64,000 nucleotides of DNA from Demequina aestuarii. Its GTDB lineage: Bacteria > Actinomycetota > Actinomycetes > Actinomycetales > Demequinaceae. A model generated the notes under the pieces. The model was given only the letters and a program-made list of their open reading frames with translations. It was not told the origin of the DNA and did no database searches. Shown here one piece after another: positions 8,780 through 17,812 of this stretch. A program made the position numbers and the translations under genes. Location of the stretch: NCBI RefSeq assembly GCF_000975095.1, contig NZ_BBRD01000001.1:949467-1013466 (forward strand), read 5' to 3'. Positions within the stretch are counted from its first letter, which is position 1. Every line of letters begins with the position of its first letter.

Positions 8780-10951
8780 GTGTCTGCTCCCGCCGAGTCG
8801 GCGTCGCCCGGGGCCACCGCGCCGGGCGACGCCGTCGCGACCCATTGCCCGTACTGTGCCCTCCAGTGCGCGCAGACTCTCACCCGGACTCCCGACGGCC
8901 GCCTGCCGGTCGAGGTGGACGGGCGCGAGTTCCCGACCAACCGAGGAGGGCTGTGCCAGAAGGGCTGGACGTCCGCCGAGGTGCTGCGGGCCGCGGACCG
9001 CGTGACCACACCGCTGATCCGCACGACCGACGGCGGCTTCCGCGAGGCCGAGTGGGCGGAGGCCCTCGACCTGGTGGCTGATCGCCTGACGACGCTGCAG
9101 GAGGCGCACGGCCGCGAGACGGTCGCCGTGTTCGGCGGTGGAGGGCTCACCAACGAGAAGGCGTACGCGCTCGGCAAGTTCACCCGCACCGTGCTGCGCA
9201 CCCCGTACATCGACTACAACGGCCGGTTCTGCATGTCCTCCGCCGCGGCGGCGTCCAACCGAGCCTTCGGCATGGATCGGGGCCTGGGCTTCCCCCTCGC
9301 TGACCTCGGTGGCGCCGATGCGGTCCTCATCCTGGGCTCGAACATGGGGGTCACGATGCCTCCGTTCGTCCAGCACTTGGCCGGAGCGCGCGAGCGCGGC
9401 GGTCTGGTGGTGGTGGACCCGCGGGAGACGGTGACGGCGCGTCTGGCGAGCGACGGCCAGGGCATTCACCTCGCCCCCGTGCCCGGAACCGACATGGTGG
9501 TGCTGCTTGCGATCACCCACGTGGTGCTGGCCGAGGGGCTCGCCGACGTGGACTACCTCGAGGAACGCACCCACGGATTCGACGCCGTCCGGCGGTCGGT
9601 GGCGTCCTGGTGGCCTGAACGTGCGGAGACCGTCTGCGGCATCCCGGCAGACGAGCTGCGCCGCACCGCGCGCCTGCTGGCCGCCGCCTCGCCCTCGAAA
9701 GGCGGCCGTGGCGCCTACGTGCTCACCGGCCGCGGGGTCGAACAGATGACGCAGGGCACCGCGTGCGTGACCGCCGCGATCAATCTGTCCCTCGTCCTGG
9801 GCCTCGTGGGACGCGAGGGGTCCGGCTTCGGGCCCGTCACGGGACAGGGCAACGGCCAGGGCGGGCGTGAGCACGGCCAGAAGTCCGATCAGCTTCCGGG
9901 CTACCGGTCGATCTCCGATCCCGCGGCGCGCGCCCACGTGGCCGGCGTGTGGGGAGTCGCACCGGAGTCGCTGCCCGGCCCCGGCGTGCCAGCCGTGCGG
10001 CTCCTCGCGTCTCTGGGGCGAGAGGGCGGACCCCGAGCACTGCTCGTGCACGGCAGCAACGTGGTCGTCTCTGCACCGAACGCCGATGCCGTCCGCGAGT
10101 CCCTCTCCAGGCTCGATCTGCTCGTCGTGTGCGACATGGTGCCGTCCGAGACCGCGCTGCTCGCCGACGTGATCCTGCCGGTCACGCAGTGGGCCGAAGA
10201 GGACGGGACCATGACCAACCTCGAGGGTCGGGTGCTGCGGCGCCGCAAGGCCGTCGACGCTCCGGGCAGCGCTCGCTCCGAACTGTGGATCCTGGGCGAG
10301 CTCGCCCGTCGCCTGGGCGTGAGCGAGGGCTTTCCCGACGACCCGCGGGCGGTCTTCGCAGAGCTTGCGCGGGCATCGGCCGGGGGCGTCGCCGACTACT
10401 CGGGCATCGACTACGACCGCCTCGACGCGGGCGAGCAGATCCAGTGGCCGTGCCCGTCGGCGGACCATCCGGGCACACCACGAGTGTTCCTCGAGGGATT
10501 TCCCACCCCGGACGGCAGGGCGCGGATGACGGCCGTGGATCACCACGCACCTGACGACGACGTGCGCGCCGACGCGCCGACGTACCTCGTCACGGGCCGC
10601 GTGCTCCAGCACTATCAGTCGGGCGCGCAGACCCGTCGCGTCCCCGAGCTCTCCGCCGCTCAGCCCGAGCCCTTCGTCGAGGTGCACCCGCTGCTCGCCG
10701 AGCGCATCGGCCTGACCGAAGGCGAGGACGCGGTGCTGACGACCGCACGCGGCACGGCCACGGTGAGCGTGCGCCTCACCGAGTCCGTCCGACCGGACAC
10801 GGTGTTCATGGCCTTCCACTGGGCGGGCGCGGGCAGCGCGAATCGCCTCACGAACGACGCCACCGACCCCATCAGCGGCATGCCCGAGTTCAAGGTCACC
10901 GCCGTCGCCATTGCTCCTGCCCGCGTTCCCGTGGAGGTGACTGCGCCATGA
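8780..10951 (+). CDS. nasA: Assimilatory nitrate reductase catalytic subunit (Mo-bisMGD, 4Fe-4S)
   Basis: Reduces nitrate to nitrite in the cytosol. The N-terminal domain binds one [4Fe-4S] cluster through Cys23, Cys26, Cys30 and Cys59 (CPYCALQC...GGLCQKGW). The molybdopterin oxidoreductase core follows (FGGGGLTNEKAYALGKFTRT, ILGSNMGVTMPPF). The dinucleotide-binding domain lies near residues 595-715 (TGRVLQHYQSGAQTRRVPEL). Length 723 aa fits NasA/NarB-type enzymes, not respiratory NarG (about 1200 aa). No signal peptide is present. There is no C-terminal [2Fe-2S] BFD domain; that domain is on the next protein, whose ATG overlaps this stop. The GTG start at 8780 is 2 bp after narK. The gene is called nasA, narB or nasC in different organisms. 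Confidence 0.93.
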   Translation: MSAPAESASPGATAPGDAVATHCPYCALQCAQTLTRTPDGRLPVEVDGREFPTNRGGLCQKGWTSAEVLRAADRVTTPLIRTTDGGFREAEWAEALDLVADRLTTLQEAHGRETVAVFGGGGLTNEKAYALGKFTRTVLRTPYIDYNGRFCMSSAAAASNRAFGMDRGLGFPLADLGGADAVLILGSNMGVTMPPFVQHLAGARERGGLVVVDPRETVTARLASDGQGIHLAPVPGTDMVVLLAITHVVLAEGLADVDYLEERTHGFDAVRRSVASWWPERAETVCGIPADELRRTARLLAAASPSKGGRGAYVLTGRGVEQMTQGTACVTAAINLSLVLGLVGREGSGFGPVTGQGNGQGGREHGQKSDQLPGYRSISDPAARAHVAGVWGVAPESLPGPGVPAVRLLASLGREGGPRALLVHGSNVVVSAPNADAVRESLSRLDLLVVCDMVPSETALLADVILPVTQWAEEDGTMTNLEGRVLRRRKAVDAPGSARSELWILGELARRLGVSEGFPDDPRAVFAELARASAGGVADYSGIDYDRLDAGEQIQWPCPSADHPGTPRVFLEGFPTPDGRARMTAVDHHAPDDDVRADAPTYLVTGRVLQHYQSGAQTRRVPELSAAQPEPFVEVHPLLAERIGLTEGEDAVLTTARGTATVSVRLTESVRPDTVFMAFHWAGAGSANRLTNDATDPISGMPEFKVTAVAIAPARVPVEVTAP

Positions 10952-12465
10952 AGGTGGTGGTGATCGGCCACGGCATGGTCGGCTCGCGGTTCGTCGACGA
11001 CCTTGTCGGACGCGACCCCCACGCCGAGGTCACGGTGCTCGGCAAGGAGCGCCACGAGCCCTACAACCGCGTGCTGCTGTCGAGCGTCGTGAGCGGTCGC
11101 ACCGAGCCCGGCTCCCTCGCGCTCCCCAGTGCGCCGACCGCCAGGGTGAGGGTGCTCCGCGGCGTCTCGGCCGCCTCGATCGACCGCGACGCTCGCGAGG
11201 TCGTGGACTCCGCGGGCGAACATCACCCGTACGAGCGACTGGTCCTCGCGACCGGCTCTCAGGCACGCGTGCCGGGGATCCAGGGCGTCGCCAACGACCG
11301 TGGGCTCCTGCCGGGAGTGAGCGTCCTCAAGGATCTCGACGACGCGCACCGCATCCTTGCGGGCATCCCGCAAGCACGTCGAGCGGTGGTGCTCGGCGCC
11401 GGCGTTCTCGGCCTCGAGGTCGCGACCGGCCTTGCGTCGCAAGGCCTGGCCGTCACTCTCGTGCACCATCACGGCAGGCTCATGGAGCGCCAGCTCGGCG
11501 AGGCCGCCGCACAGGTGACCACGGGTTCGCTGCGCAAGCTCGGCGTCACGGTCATCACCGAGACATCTGTGGCCCACGCCCTGGACCGTCGGGGCGCACT
11601 CAGCGCCGTGAGGCTCACCGACGGCACCGAGATGCTCACCGACATGCTCGTCATGTGCGCCGGCACCATTCCCGACACCGCACTGGCGCGTGCCGCAGGG
11701 CTGCCGTGCGAGCGTGGGGTCGTCGTGGGCGCCGACCTCGCCTCGCCGGCCGATGCGCGGGTCTTCGCGATCGGCGACTGCGCCCAGCCGCCCGAAGGCG
11801 GCACCGGGCTGGTGGCGCAGGGATGGGAGCAGGCGACGCGTCTGGTCGATTCCTGGGCGAGCACCGGCACCAGTGGCGCCGATGCTCCACCTGAGGAGAG
11901 GGACGCTGACGGCCTCGACCCCACGAACGTGGTGCGGGTCAAGGCCGCCGGACTCGACGTGGTCACCATGGGGCTGTCGGGCAAGTTCGAGCACGGCGAG
12001 CGCGAGCTGCGCGCCGTGCGCATGAGCGACCCCGCGATCGGCCGGTTCGTCGAGGTGGTGGTCTCGCACGGGCTGCTGGTCGGCGCGACGGTCGTGGGGG
12101 ACAAGCAGGCGGCCTCCGAGCTGAGCGCGATGTACACACGGATGCTGCCGGTGCCTGCCGACCCCGCGCACCTCATCATCAGGCCGCTCGCGGGTGCGGC
12201 CCGCCCGGCCGCGACGGCGGTGGCAGACATGGGCGACGACCACACGGTGTGCCAATGCAACTCCGTCTCGAAGGGCCGCATCGTGGCGGCGGTGGGCGAC
12301 GGCTGCGCCAGCGTCGACGACGTGGCCAAGGCCACCCGCGCCGGCACCGGATGCGGCGACTGCCGCTCCGTGGTGGCCGCGCTGATCGCCGTCAGCGCCT
12401 CCGAGAACCCCGGCTCGCCGAGCCATGACGACGAGATGTCGGCCCCCGCGCTCGCGGGTGCCTGA
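10948..12465 (+). CDS. nasB: FAD/NAD(P)H-dependent electron-transfer subunit of assimilatory nitrate reductase
   Basis: A 505-residue flavoprotein expected to pass electrons from NAD(P)H to the nitrate reductase encoded just upstream. It has an N-terminal FAD motif (VVVIGHGMVGSRF), a second dinucleotide fold (AVVLGAGVLGLEVA), an FAD site (RVFAIGDCAQPP) and a C-terminal BFD-like [2Fe-2S] domain with Cys435, Cys437, Cys469 and Cys472 (CQCN...CGDC). This architecture resembles the N-terminal half of NirB and B. subtilis NasB. It could in principle be a stand-alone nitrite reductase small flavoprotein, but a complete NirB follows 13 bp downstream. The ATG overlaps the nasA stop (ATGA). Confidence 0.85.
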   Translation: MKVVVIGHGMVGSRFVDDLVGRDPHAEVTVLGKERHEPYNRVLLSSVVSGRTEPGSLALPSAPTARVRVLRGVSAASIDRDAREVVDSAGEHHPYERLVLATGSQARVPGIQGVANDRGLLPGVSVLKDLDDAHRILAGIPQARRAVVLGAGVLGLEVATGLASQGLAVTLVHHHGRLMERQLGEAAAQVTTGSLRKLGVTVITETSVAHALDRRGALSAVRLTDGTEMLTDMLVMCAGTIPDTALARAAGLPCERGVVVGADLASPADARVFAIGDCAQPPEGGTGLVAQGWEQATRLVDSWASTGTSGADAPPEERDADGLDPTNVVRVKAAGLDVVTMGLSGKFEHGERELRAVRMSDPAIGRFVEVVVSHGLLVGATVVGDKQAASELSAMYTRMLPVPADPAHLIIRPLAGAARPAATAVADMGDDHTVCQCNSVSKGRIVAAVGDGCASVDDVAKATRAGTGCGDCRSVVAALIAVSASENPGSPSHDDEMSAPALAGA

Positions 12466-12478
12466 GAGAAGGAAGATC

Positions 12479-15052
12479 ATGACGGAGACGCAAAGAATCG
12501 TCGTCGTGGGCGGCGGTATGGTCGCGCACCGGTTCACGGAGGCGCTGCGCGCACGGGATGCCGACGGGCGGTTCGCCGTCACGGTGCTCGCCGAGGAGCC
12601 GAGAGCGCCGTACGACCGGGTCGCCCTCACCACCTACTTCACGGGTCGACACCCCGAGGACCTCGAACTCGGTGACCGGGCGCTGTGGGATGACCCCCTG
12701 GTGTGCCTGGAGCGGGATGCCCGCGTCGACACGGTGGACCGCGATGCCAAGGTGGTGACGGACCGCCATGGCCGCGAGCACCCGTACGACCACCTGGTGC
12801 TCGCGACCGGCTCGTACGCCTGGACGCCGCCCACGGAGGGCGCCCACCTGCCCGGGGTGTTCGTCTACCGCACCATTGACGATGTCGCCGCTCTGCGCAC
12901 GTACGTCGAGCACCGCGCGCAGGAACTCGGGCGTCCGGTGCGCGGCGCGGTGATCGGCGGTGGGCTGCTGGGGCTCGAGGCCGCAGGAGCGCTCCAGGAG
13001 CTCGGGGCGACCAGCACGGTGGTGCAGTTCTCGGACCGACTCATGAACCTGCAGGTGGACGAGGGCGGCGGCCACGCGCTGCAGCGCCTCATCGAACGGC
13101 TCGGCGTCACGGTGCGCTGCTCGACCAAGACGCAGGCCATCAAGCCCGACCGCGCGGGCCGCGCGGGCCGACTGGTGTTCGAGGGAGGCGGCGAGCAGCG
13201 GGTCGACGTCGTGATCTTCGCCACCGGCGTGCGGCCGCGTGACGAGCTCGCGCGTGCCGCAGGGCTCGCGATGGGCGAGCGCGGCGGTGTGGTGGTCGAC
13301 GACACGTGCCTGACCGAGGACCTGGCCATCAGTGCGATCGGCGAGGTCGCCTGCATCCAGGGCGCGTGCATCGGGCTCATCGCTCCGGGCAATGCCATGG
13401 CGGAGATCGCGGTGGACCGGCTGCTCGGCGGCGACTCCACGTTCCCTGGTGCGGACACCGCCGCGAAGCTCAAGCTGCTGGGCGTCGACGTGGCGTCATT
13501 CGGCGACGCATTCGCCACCACCCCGGGTGCGCTCGAGCTGGTCTACGCCGATCCGGTGGCGGGCGTCTACAAGAAGCTCGTGCTGACCGACGACGCACGC
13601 ACGCTGCTGGGCGGGATCCTGGTCGGGGATGCGTCGGCGTACGCCTCGCTCCGCCCCATGGTGGGATCCGAGCTCGGCGGCGATCCGGGCGGCTGGCTGC
13701 TGCCCGAGGGCGCCGTCGAGCGCCCGAACGTCGAACTGCCCGACGACGCGTCCGTGTGCTCGTGCAACAACGTCAGCGCGGGCGCGATCCGCTGCGCCGT
13801 GACGGACGAGGGCTGCACCGACGTCGCGGGAGTGAAGGCCTGCACCAAGGCGGGGACGTCGTGCGGCTCCTGCCTCCCGCTCGTGAAGAAGATCGTCGGC
13901 GCCGAACTCGAGAAGTCCGGCATCGAGATCTCGAATGCCGTGTGCGAGCACGTCGACATGTCGCGGGCGCAGCTCTTCAGCGCCGTCCAGGTGAGCGGTC
14001 TGCGCACCTTCTCCGAGATCATCGAGCGGTTTGGGACTGGCCGTGGCTGCGACCTGTGCAAGCCGGTGATCGGGTCGATCCTCGCGACGCTGTACAACGA
14101 GCATGTGCTCGCGGCGGACCGGGCGGCGCTCCAGGACACCAACGACCGCGTGATGGCGAACATGCAGAAGGACGGCACCTACTCGGTGGTCCCGCGCGTG
14201 CCGGGAGGAGAGATCCTGCCCGAGCACCTGATCCTGCTCGGCGAGATCGCCAAGGACTACGGGCTCTACACGAAGATCACCGGCGGCCAGCGGATCGACC
14301 TGTTCGGTGCGCGTCTCGAGCAGCTGCCCAGCATCTGGAAGCGCCTGGTCGACGCGGGCATGGAATCCGGGCACGCCTATGGCAAGTCGTTGCGCACGGT
14401 GAAGTCGTGCGTGGGCTCGGCCTGGTGCCGGTACGGAGTGCAGGACTCGGTGGGGCTCGCGATCGCCCTCGAGCTGCGGTACCGCGGGCTCCGGAGCCCG
14501 CACAAGATCAAGCTGGGAGTGTCCGGCTGTGCACGCGAGTGCGCCGAGGCGCGTGGCAAGGATGTGGGCGTGATCGCCACGGACAACGGTTGGAACATCT
14601 ACGTCGGCGGCAACGGGGGGTTCACCCCCCGGCACGCGCAGCTGCTGGTCGAGGACGTCGACGACGATGCGGTGTTCCGGATCATCGATCGCTATCTGAT
14701 GCTGTACGTCCGCACTGCGGACCGACTGCAGCGCACCGCGCCCTGGCAGGAGGAGTACGAGGGCGGCCTCGATGCCATCCGCGACGTCGTGGTGAACGAC
14801 TCGCTCGGCATCTGCGACGATCTCGACGCGCACATGGCGCGCCACATCGATTCCTACGAGGACGAGTGGGCGGCCGTGCTGAAGGACCCGGAGCGGCTGC
14901 GCCAGTTCAGCTCCTTCGTCAACGCGCCAGAAGAGCCCGACCCGTCTCTCGCCTACGTCGAGGAGCGCGGCCAGCGCCGGCCCGCCACGGACTCCGAGCG
15001 CGGTGGCGGCGCCGTCCTCATCGCTCCCGCGACGCTCGAGGTCCGCTCATGA
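12479..15052 (+). CDS. nirB: NADH-dependent assimilatory nitrite reductase, large subunit
   Basis: Six-electron reduction of nitrite to ammonium. The 857-residue protein has an FAD/NAD(P) module (VVVGGGMVAHRF; GAVIGGGLLGLEAAG), a BFD [2Fe-2S] domain (Cys427, Cys429, Cys462, Cys465), a second BFD-like segment (RGCDLCKPVIGS), a ferredoxin-like half-domain and the sulfite/nitrite reductase domain. The siroheme/[4Fe-4S] ligands are Cys644, Cys650, Cys684 and Cys688, in the expected Cx5C...Cx3C layout. The ATG at 12479 follows a GAGAAGGAAG ribosome-binding site; a longer frame from 12425 is not supported. Its siroheme can be made by genes three and five positions downstream. The stop overlaps nirD. 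Confidence 0.96.
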   Translation: MTETQRIVVVGGGMVAHRFTEALRARDADGRFAVTVLAEEPRAPYDRVALTTYFTGRHPEDLELGDRALWDDPLVCLERDARVDTVDRDAKVVTDRHGREHPYDHLVLATGSYAWTPPTEGAHLPGVFVYRTIDDVAALRTYVEHRAQELGRPVRGAVIGGGLLGLEAAGALQELGATSTVVQFSDRLMNLQVDEGGGHALQRLIERLGVTVRCSTKTQAIKPDRAGRAGRLVFEGGGEQRVDVVIFATGVRPRDELARAAGLAMGERGGVVVDDTCLTEDLAISAIGEVACIQGACIGLIAPGNAMAEIAVDRLLGGDSTFPGADTAAKLKLLGVDVASFGDAFATTPGALELVYADPVAGVYKKLVLTDDARTLLGGILVGDASAYASLRPMVGSELGGDPGGWLLPEGAVERPNVELPDDASVCSCNNVSAGAIRCAVTDEGCTDVAGVKACTKAGTSCGSCLPLVKKIVGAELEKSGIEISNAVCEHVDMSRAQLFSAVQVSGLRTFSEIIERFGTGRGCDLCKPVIGSILATLYNEHVLAADRAALQDTNDRVMANMQKDGTYSVVPRVPGGEILPEHLILLGEIAKDYGLYTKITGGQRIDLFGARLEQLPSIWKRLVDAGMESGHAYGKSLRTVKSCVGSAWCRYGVQDSVGLAIALELRYRGLRSPHKIKLGVSGCARECAEARGKDVGVIATDNGWNIYVGGNGGFTPRHAQLLVEDVDDDAVFRIIDRYLMLYVRTADRLQRTAPWQEEYEGGLDAIRDVVVNDSLGICDDLDAHMARHIDSYEDEWAAVLKDPERLRQFSSFVNAPEEPDPSLAYVEERGQRRPATDSERGGGAVLIAPATLEVRS

Positions 15053-15468
15053 CCGGCGCTTCCGTGAACCACCCGACCACCGCATCGGCCGGGCGGACGC
15101 GCGGCTCCGCCACGACTCGCGTCCCGATCTGCGATGTGGACAGGCTCACGCCGGACCTCGGGGTGGCCGCTCTCGTGGACGGACACCAGGTGGCGATCTT
15201 CCGGCTCGCCGACGGAAGCGTCCACGCCGTGCAGAATGTGTGCCCCTTCTCGGGAGCTGCCGTGATGTCGCGGGGCATCACAGGCGACCGCGGGGGAGTG
15301 CCCACCATCGCGTCGCCGCTCTACAAGCAGGTGTTCTCCCTGGTGGACGGCACGTGTCTGGCCACGATGGACAAGGCGCCGCGCCCCGGGCGCGCGGCGG
15401 ACTTGGTCGTCTACCCCGTCACCGTCGACAATGGCCAGGTGTACATCGACCTGGCAGGTGACGAGTGA
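15049..15468 (+). CDS. nirD: Nitrite reductase small subunit, Rieske-like fold
   Basis: A 139-residue partner of NirB. The family segment QNVCPFSGAAVMSRGI...IASPLYKQVFSL is clear. Like other NirD proteins it has the Rieske fold but lacks the two CxH pairs, so it should bind no cluster. The first 25 residues (Ser/Thr/Arg-rich) are not conserved. The start overlaps the nirB stop (ATGA), and its stop overlaps the GTG of the siroheme synthase gene (GTGA), so all three should be translated in step. Confidence 0.93.
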   Translation: MTGASVNHPTTASAGRTRGSATTRVPICDVDRLTPDLGVAALVDGHQVAIFRLADGSVHAVQNVCPFSGAAVMSRGITGDRGGVPTIASPLYKQVFSLVDGTCLATMDKAPRPGRAADLVVYPVTVDNGQVYIDLAGDE

Positions 15469-16685
15469 CGGCACTCTTCGGACTCGATCTCAAGGACAAG
15501 CCGATCCTGATCGTGGGCGGCGGCTCCGTCGCGTCCCGGCGCGTCCGACGGTTCGTCGCCGAGGGTGCGCGCGTCACGGTGGTCGCGCCTCACGTCTCGC
15601 AGGACATCGAGCGGCATGCCGGCCACGGCGACATCGTCGTGCACCGGCGCGGCGTCGCACCCATGGATCTTGACGGTGCGTGGTTCGTGCTCGCCGCGAC
15701 GGACGACCCGGTCCTCAACGACGCCGTCGCGCAGTGGGCGCACGAGCGTCAGATCTGGTGCATCGACGCGTCCGACGCCTCCAAGGGAACTGCTCGGCAG
15801 GCGGCGATGTCGAAGCACGGCGACCTCGGCGTCGGAGTGATCTCTCTCGGCGCCCCTGATCCTGGACGGATTCGCGCGGTGCGCGATGCGGTCGCCGCGC
15901 ATCTGGACGGCGGCGAGGTCGATCTGCGCCGCCGCCGGCCAGGTTCCGGCCGGGTCATCCTGGTCGGCTCCGGCCCCGGCGACCCCGGCCTCATCACGGT
16001 CCGCGGACGCCAGGCCCTGTCGGAGGCCGACGTCGTGGTCACTGACCGCCTGGGCACCGCCGAGCTGCTGGTCACCGTGCCATACGACGTCGAGGTCGTG
16101 AACGTCGGAAAGTCCCCCGACCGCCACCCGGTGCCGCAGCGGGAGATCAACAGCCTGCTGGTGGGCCGAGCGCTCGAAGGCAAGACGGTGGTGCGTCTCA
16201 AAGGCGGCGACCCGTATCTGTTCGGCCGCGGGGGCGAGGAGGTCCACGCCTGCATCGAGGCGGGGGTGGACGTCGAGGTGGTGCCGGGAATCACGTCCGC
16301 CTTCGCGGTGCCCGCCCGCGCCGGGATTCCCGTGACCCAAAGAGGGGTCTCCACGTCCGTGCTGGTCACGACCGGTCACGCGGGGGCCGATCCCGCCTCG
16401 ATCGCGGCCATGGCCGCCGGCGCCACTGTGGTGATCCTCATGGGTGTGACGGCGCTGCCCGAGATCGTCAGGGCCGCCGTCGCCGGCGGGTGCGATCCGG
16501 AGACGCCGGTGGCGATCGTCGAGAATGGCACCACCGTTCACGAGCGGGTCACTCACGGCGTCATGGCAGATATCGTTCGTCGTGCGGACGAAACGGACGT
16601 GAAACCTCCAGCCATTATCGTCGTGGGACAGGTGAGTCAGCCGGGCCTGTTGGCGAGCGCCGTGGCAGCGACGCCTGAGCTGTGA
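15465..16685 (+). CDS. cysG: Siroheme synthase fusion: precorrin-2 dehydrogenase + uroporphyrinogen-III C-methyltransferase
   Basis: A 406-residue bifunctional enzyme. Residues 1-150 are the NAD-dependent dehydrogenase (ILIVGGGSVASRRVRRF) that oxidises precorrin-2 to sirohydrochlorin. Residues about 160-400 are the SAM-dependent methyltransferase (VGSGPGDPGLITVRG from about 167; VVRLKGGDPYLFGRGGEE; VVPGITSAFA; QRGVSTSVLVTTGH). E. coli CysG has the same fusion and also chelates iron; here a separate CbiX two genes on probably does that. The substrate comes from the hemC/hemD pathway. The GTG start overlaps the nirD stop and the stop overlaps the nnaR GTG. Confidence 0.93.
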   Translation: MTALFGLDLKDKPILIVGGGSVASRRVRRFVAEGARVTVVAPHVSQDIERHAGHGDIVVHRRGVAPMDLDGAWFVLAATDDPVLNDAVAQWAHERQIWCIDASDASKGTARQAAMSKHGDLGVGVISLGAPDPGRIRAVRDAVAAHLDGGEVDLRRRRPGSGRVILVGSGPGDPGLITVRGRQALSEADVVVTDRLGTAELLVTVPYDVEVVNVGKSPDRHPVPQREINSLLVGRALEGKTVVRLKGGDPYLFGRGGEEVHACIEAGVDVEVVPGITSAFAVPARAGIPVTQRGVSTSVLVTTGHAGADPASIAAMAAGATVVILMGVTALPEIVRAAVAGGCDPETPVAIVENGTTVHERVTHGVMADIVRRADETDVKPPAIIVVGQVSQPGLLASAVAATPEL

Positions 16686-17812
16686 ACGGGGGAGCCGTGA
16701 GTCACGTGGGGGAACCGCTCGCAGGGTGCGCGATGGTCATCACCGCGGACCGTCGCAAGCGCGAGTTCGCATCGGCGCTCGAGCGCCGTGGCGCGACCGT
16801 CCACCACGCCCCGGCGCTCAGCACGATCTCGCACCTGGACGACGAGCAGCTCATCGCGGACTCGCGCGCGCTCATCGCCGCGCCCCCGGACGTCGTCGTG
16901 GCCACCACCGGCATCGGGTTCCGTGGCTGGATCGAGGCGGCCGACGCCGCCGGGATCGCGGAAGAGCTTCTCGACTGCATGCGCGACGCACGGCTCATCG
17001 CCCGCGGCCCCAAGGCCAGGGGCGCCATTCAGGCGGCCGGGCTCGAGGCGGACTGGGTCGCGGAGTCGGAGACCGCGGCCGAGCTGCAGGGCTACCTGCT
17101 CGCAGAGGGCGTGGCGGGCCTGCGGATCGCAGTGCAGCACCACGGCAACGGCTCGGATGGTCTGGATGAGGCATTCGAGGCGGCCGGGGCGGACGTCCAG
17201 TCCCTGCTCATCTACGGCTGGGGGCCGCCGCTCGACCCCGCCGCCCATCTGCGCTGGATCGACGGCGCTGCAGCCGGGCACGCCGATGCGGTGCTGTTCA
17301 CGTCTGCTCCTGGCTCTCACGCCTGGCTCACGGATGTGCGGCGGGCGGGTCTGTTCGACGCGATCAGCGGACGGGTCCACTCGGGTGACCTGCTGCTGGC
17401 GGGCGTCGGTCCGGTGACCGCCGCGCCGCTGGAGGGCGCGGGGCTGCCTACCTGCTTTCCGGATCGCTGGCGGCTTGGTGCGCTCGTGCGCGAGCTCGTC
17501 AAGCACTACGGCGAGGCGACGGAGGCCGTCGCGACGCCCGACGGGCCGTTGGTGATGCGTGCCACCGCGGCCGTTCTCGACGGCGAGGTGCTGCCTCTGA
17601 CGCCCACGGGGCTCGAGATCCTGCGTGCGCTCGCGAATGCCAGAGGCAACGTGCTCACGCGGGACCAGCTCGGAGAGCTGCTGCCGGGGGCGCAGGCCGG
17701 GCCGCATGCGGTCGAGGCCGCGATCAATCGACTGCGTGAGAACGCGGGCAGCCGCTCGCTGGTGCGCACTGTCGTCAAGAGGGGCTACGCATTGGGGGTG
17801 AGCGCCACATGA
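16682..17812 (+). CDS. nnaR: NnaR-type regulator: HemD-like domain fused to winged-helix DNA-binding domain
   Basis: A 376-residue protein. Residues about 10-265 resemble uroporphyrinogen-III synthase (VITADRRKREFASALERRG; DVVVATTGIGFRGWIEAA; DAVLFTSAPGSHAWLTDV). Residues about 285-370 form an OmpR-type winged helix (PLTPTGLEILRALANARGNV; VLTRDQLGELL; VEAAINRLRENAG; VRTVVKRGYALG). This architecture is that of NnaR, a nitrate/nitrite-assimilation regulator described in Streptomyces and mycobacteria alongside GlnR. Its position between siroheme and nitrite reductase genes supports that role. Whether it also keeps HemD activity or senses a tetrapyrrole is unknown; a separate hemD exists at 3849. 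The GTG at 16682 overlaps the cysG stop; GTG 16697 is an alternative start. Confidence 0.85.
   Translation: MNGGAVSHVGEPLAGCAMVITADRRKREFASALERRGATVHHAPALSTISHLDDEQLIADSRALIAAPPDVVVATTGIGFRGWIEAADAAGIAEELLDCMRDARLIARGPKARGAIQAAGLEADWVAESETAAELQGYLLAEGVAGLRIAVQHHGNGSDGLDEAFEAAGADVQSLLIYGWGPPLDPAAHLRWIDGAAAGHADAVLFTSAPGSHAWLTDVRRAGLFDAISGRVHSGDLLLAGVGPVTAAPLEGAGLPTCFPDRWRLGALVRELVKHYGEATEAVATPDGPLVMRATAAVLDGEVLPLTPTGLEILRALANARGNVLTRDQLGELLPGAQAGPHAVEAAINRLRENAGSRSLVRTVVKRGYALGVSAT

Noticed and set aside
8741-10819. Long open frame (692 codons) on the - strand opposite nasA
   Set aside because: Arg/His-rich low-information translation, antisense to a gene with clear cofactor motifs; a product of high GC and third-position bias.
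7301-10951. Single 1216-codon + frame covering narK and nasA
   Set aside because: The first 490 codons are an out-of-frame reading of narK; only the part from GTG 8780 is a gene.
8780-10951. Respiratory (NarG) or periplasmic (NapA) nitrate reductase
   Set aside because: Length about 720 aa, no Tat signal, no NarH/I/J or NapB partners; linked to NirBD and siroheme genes.
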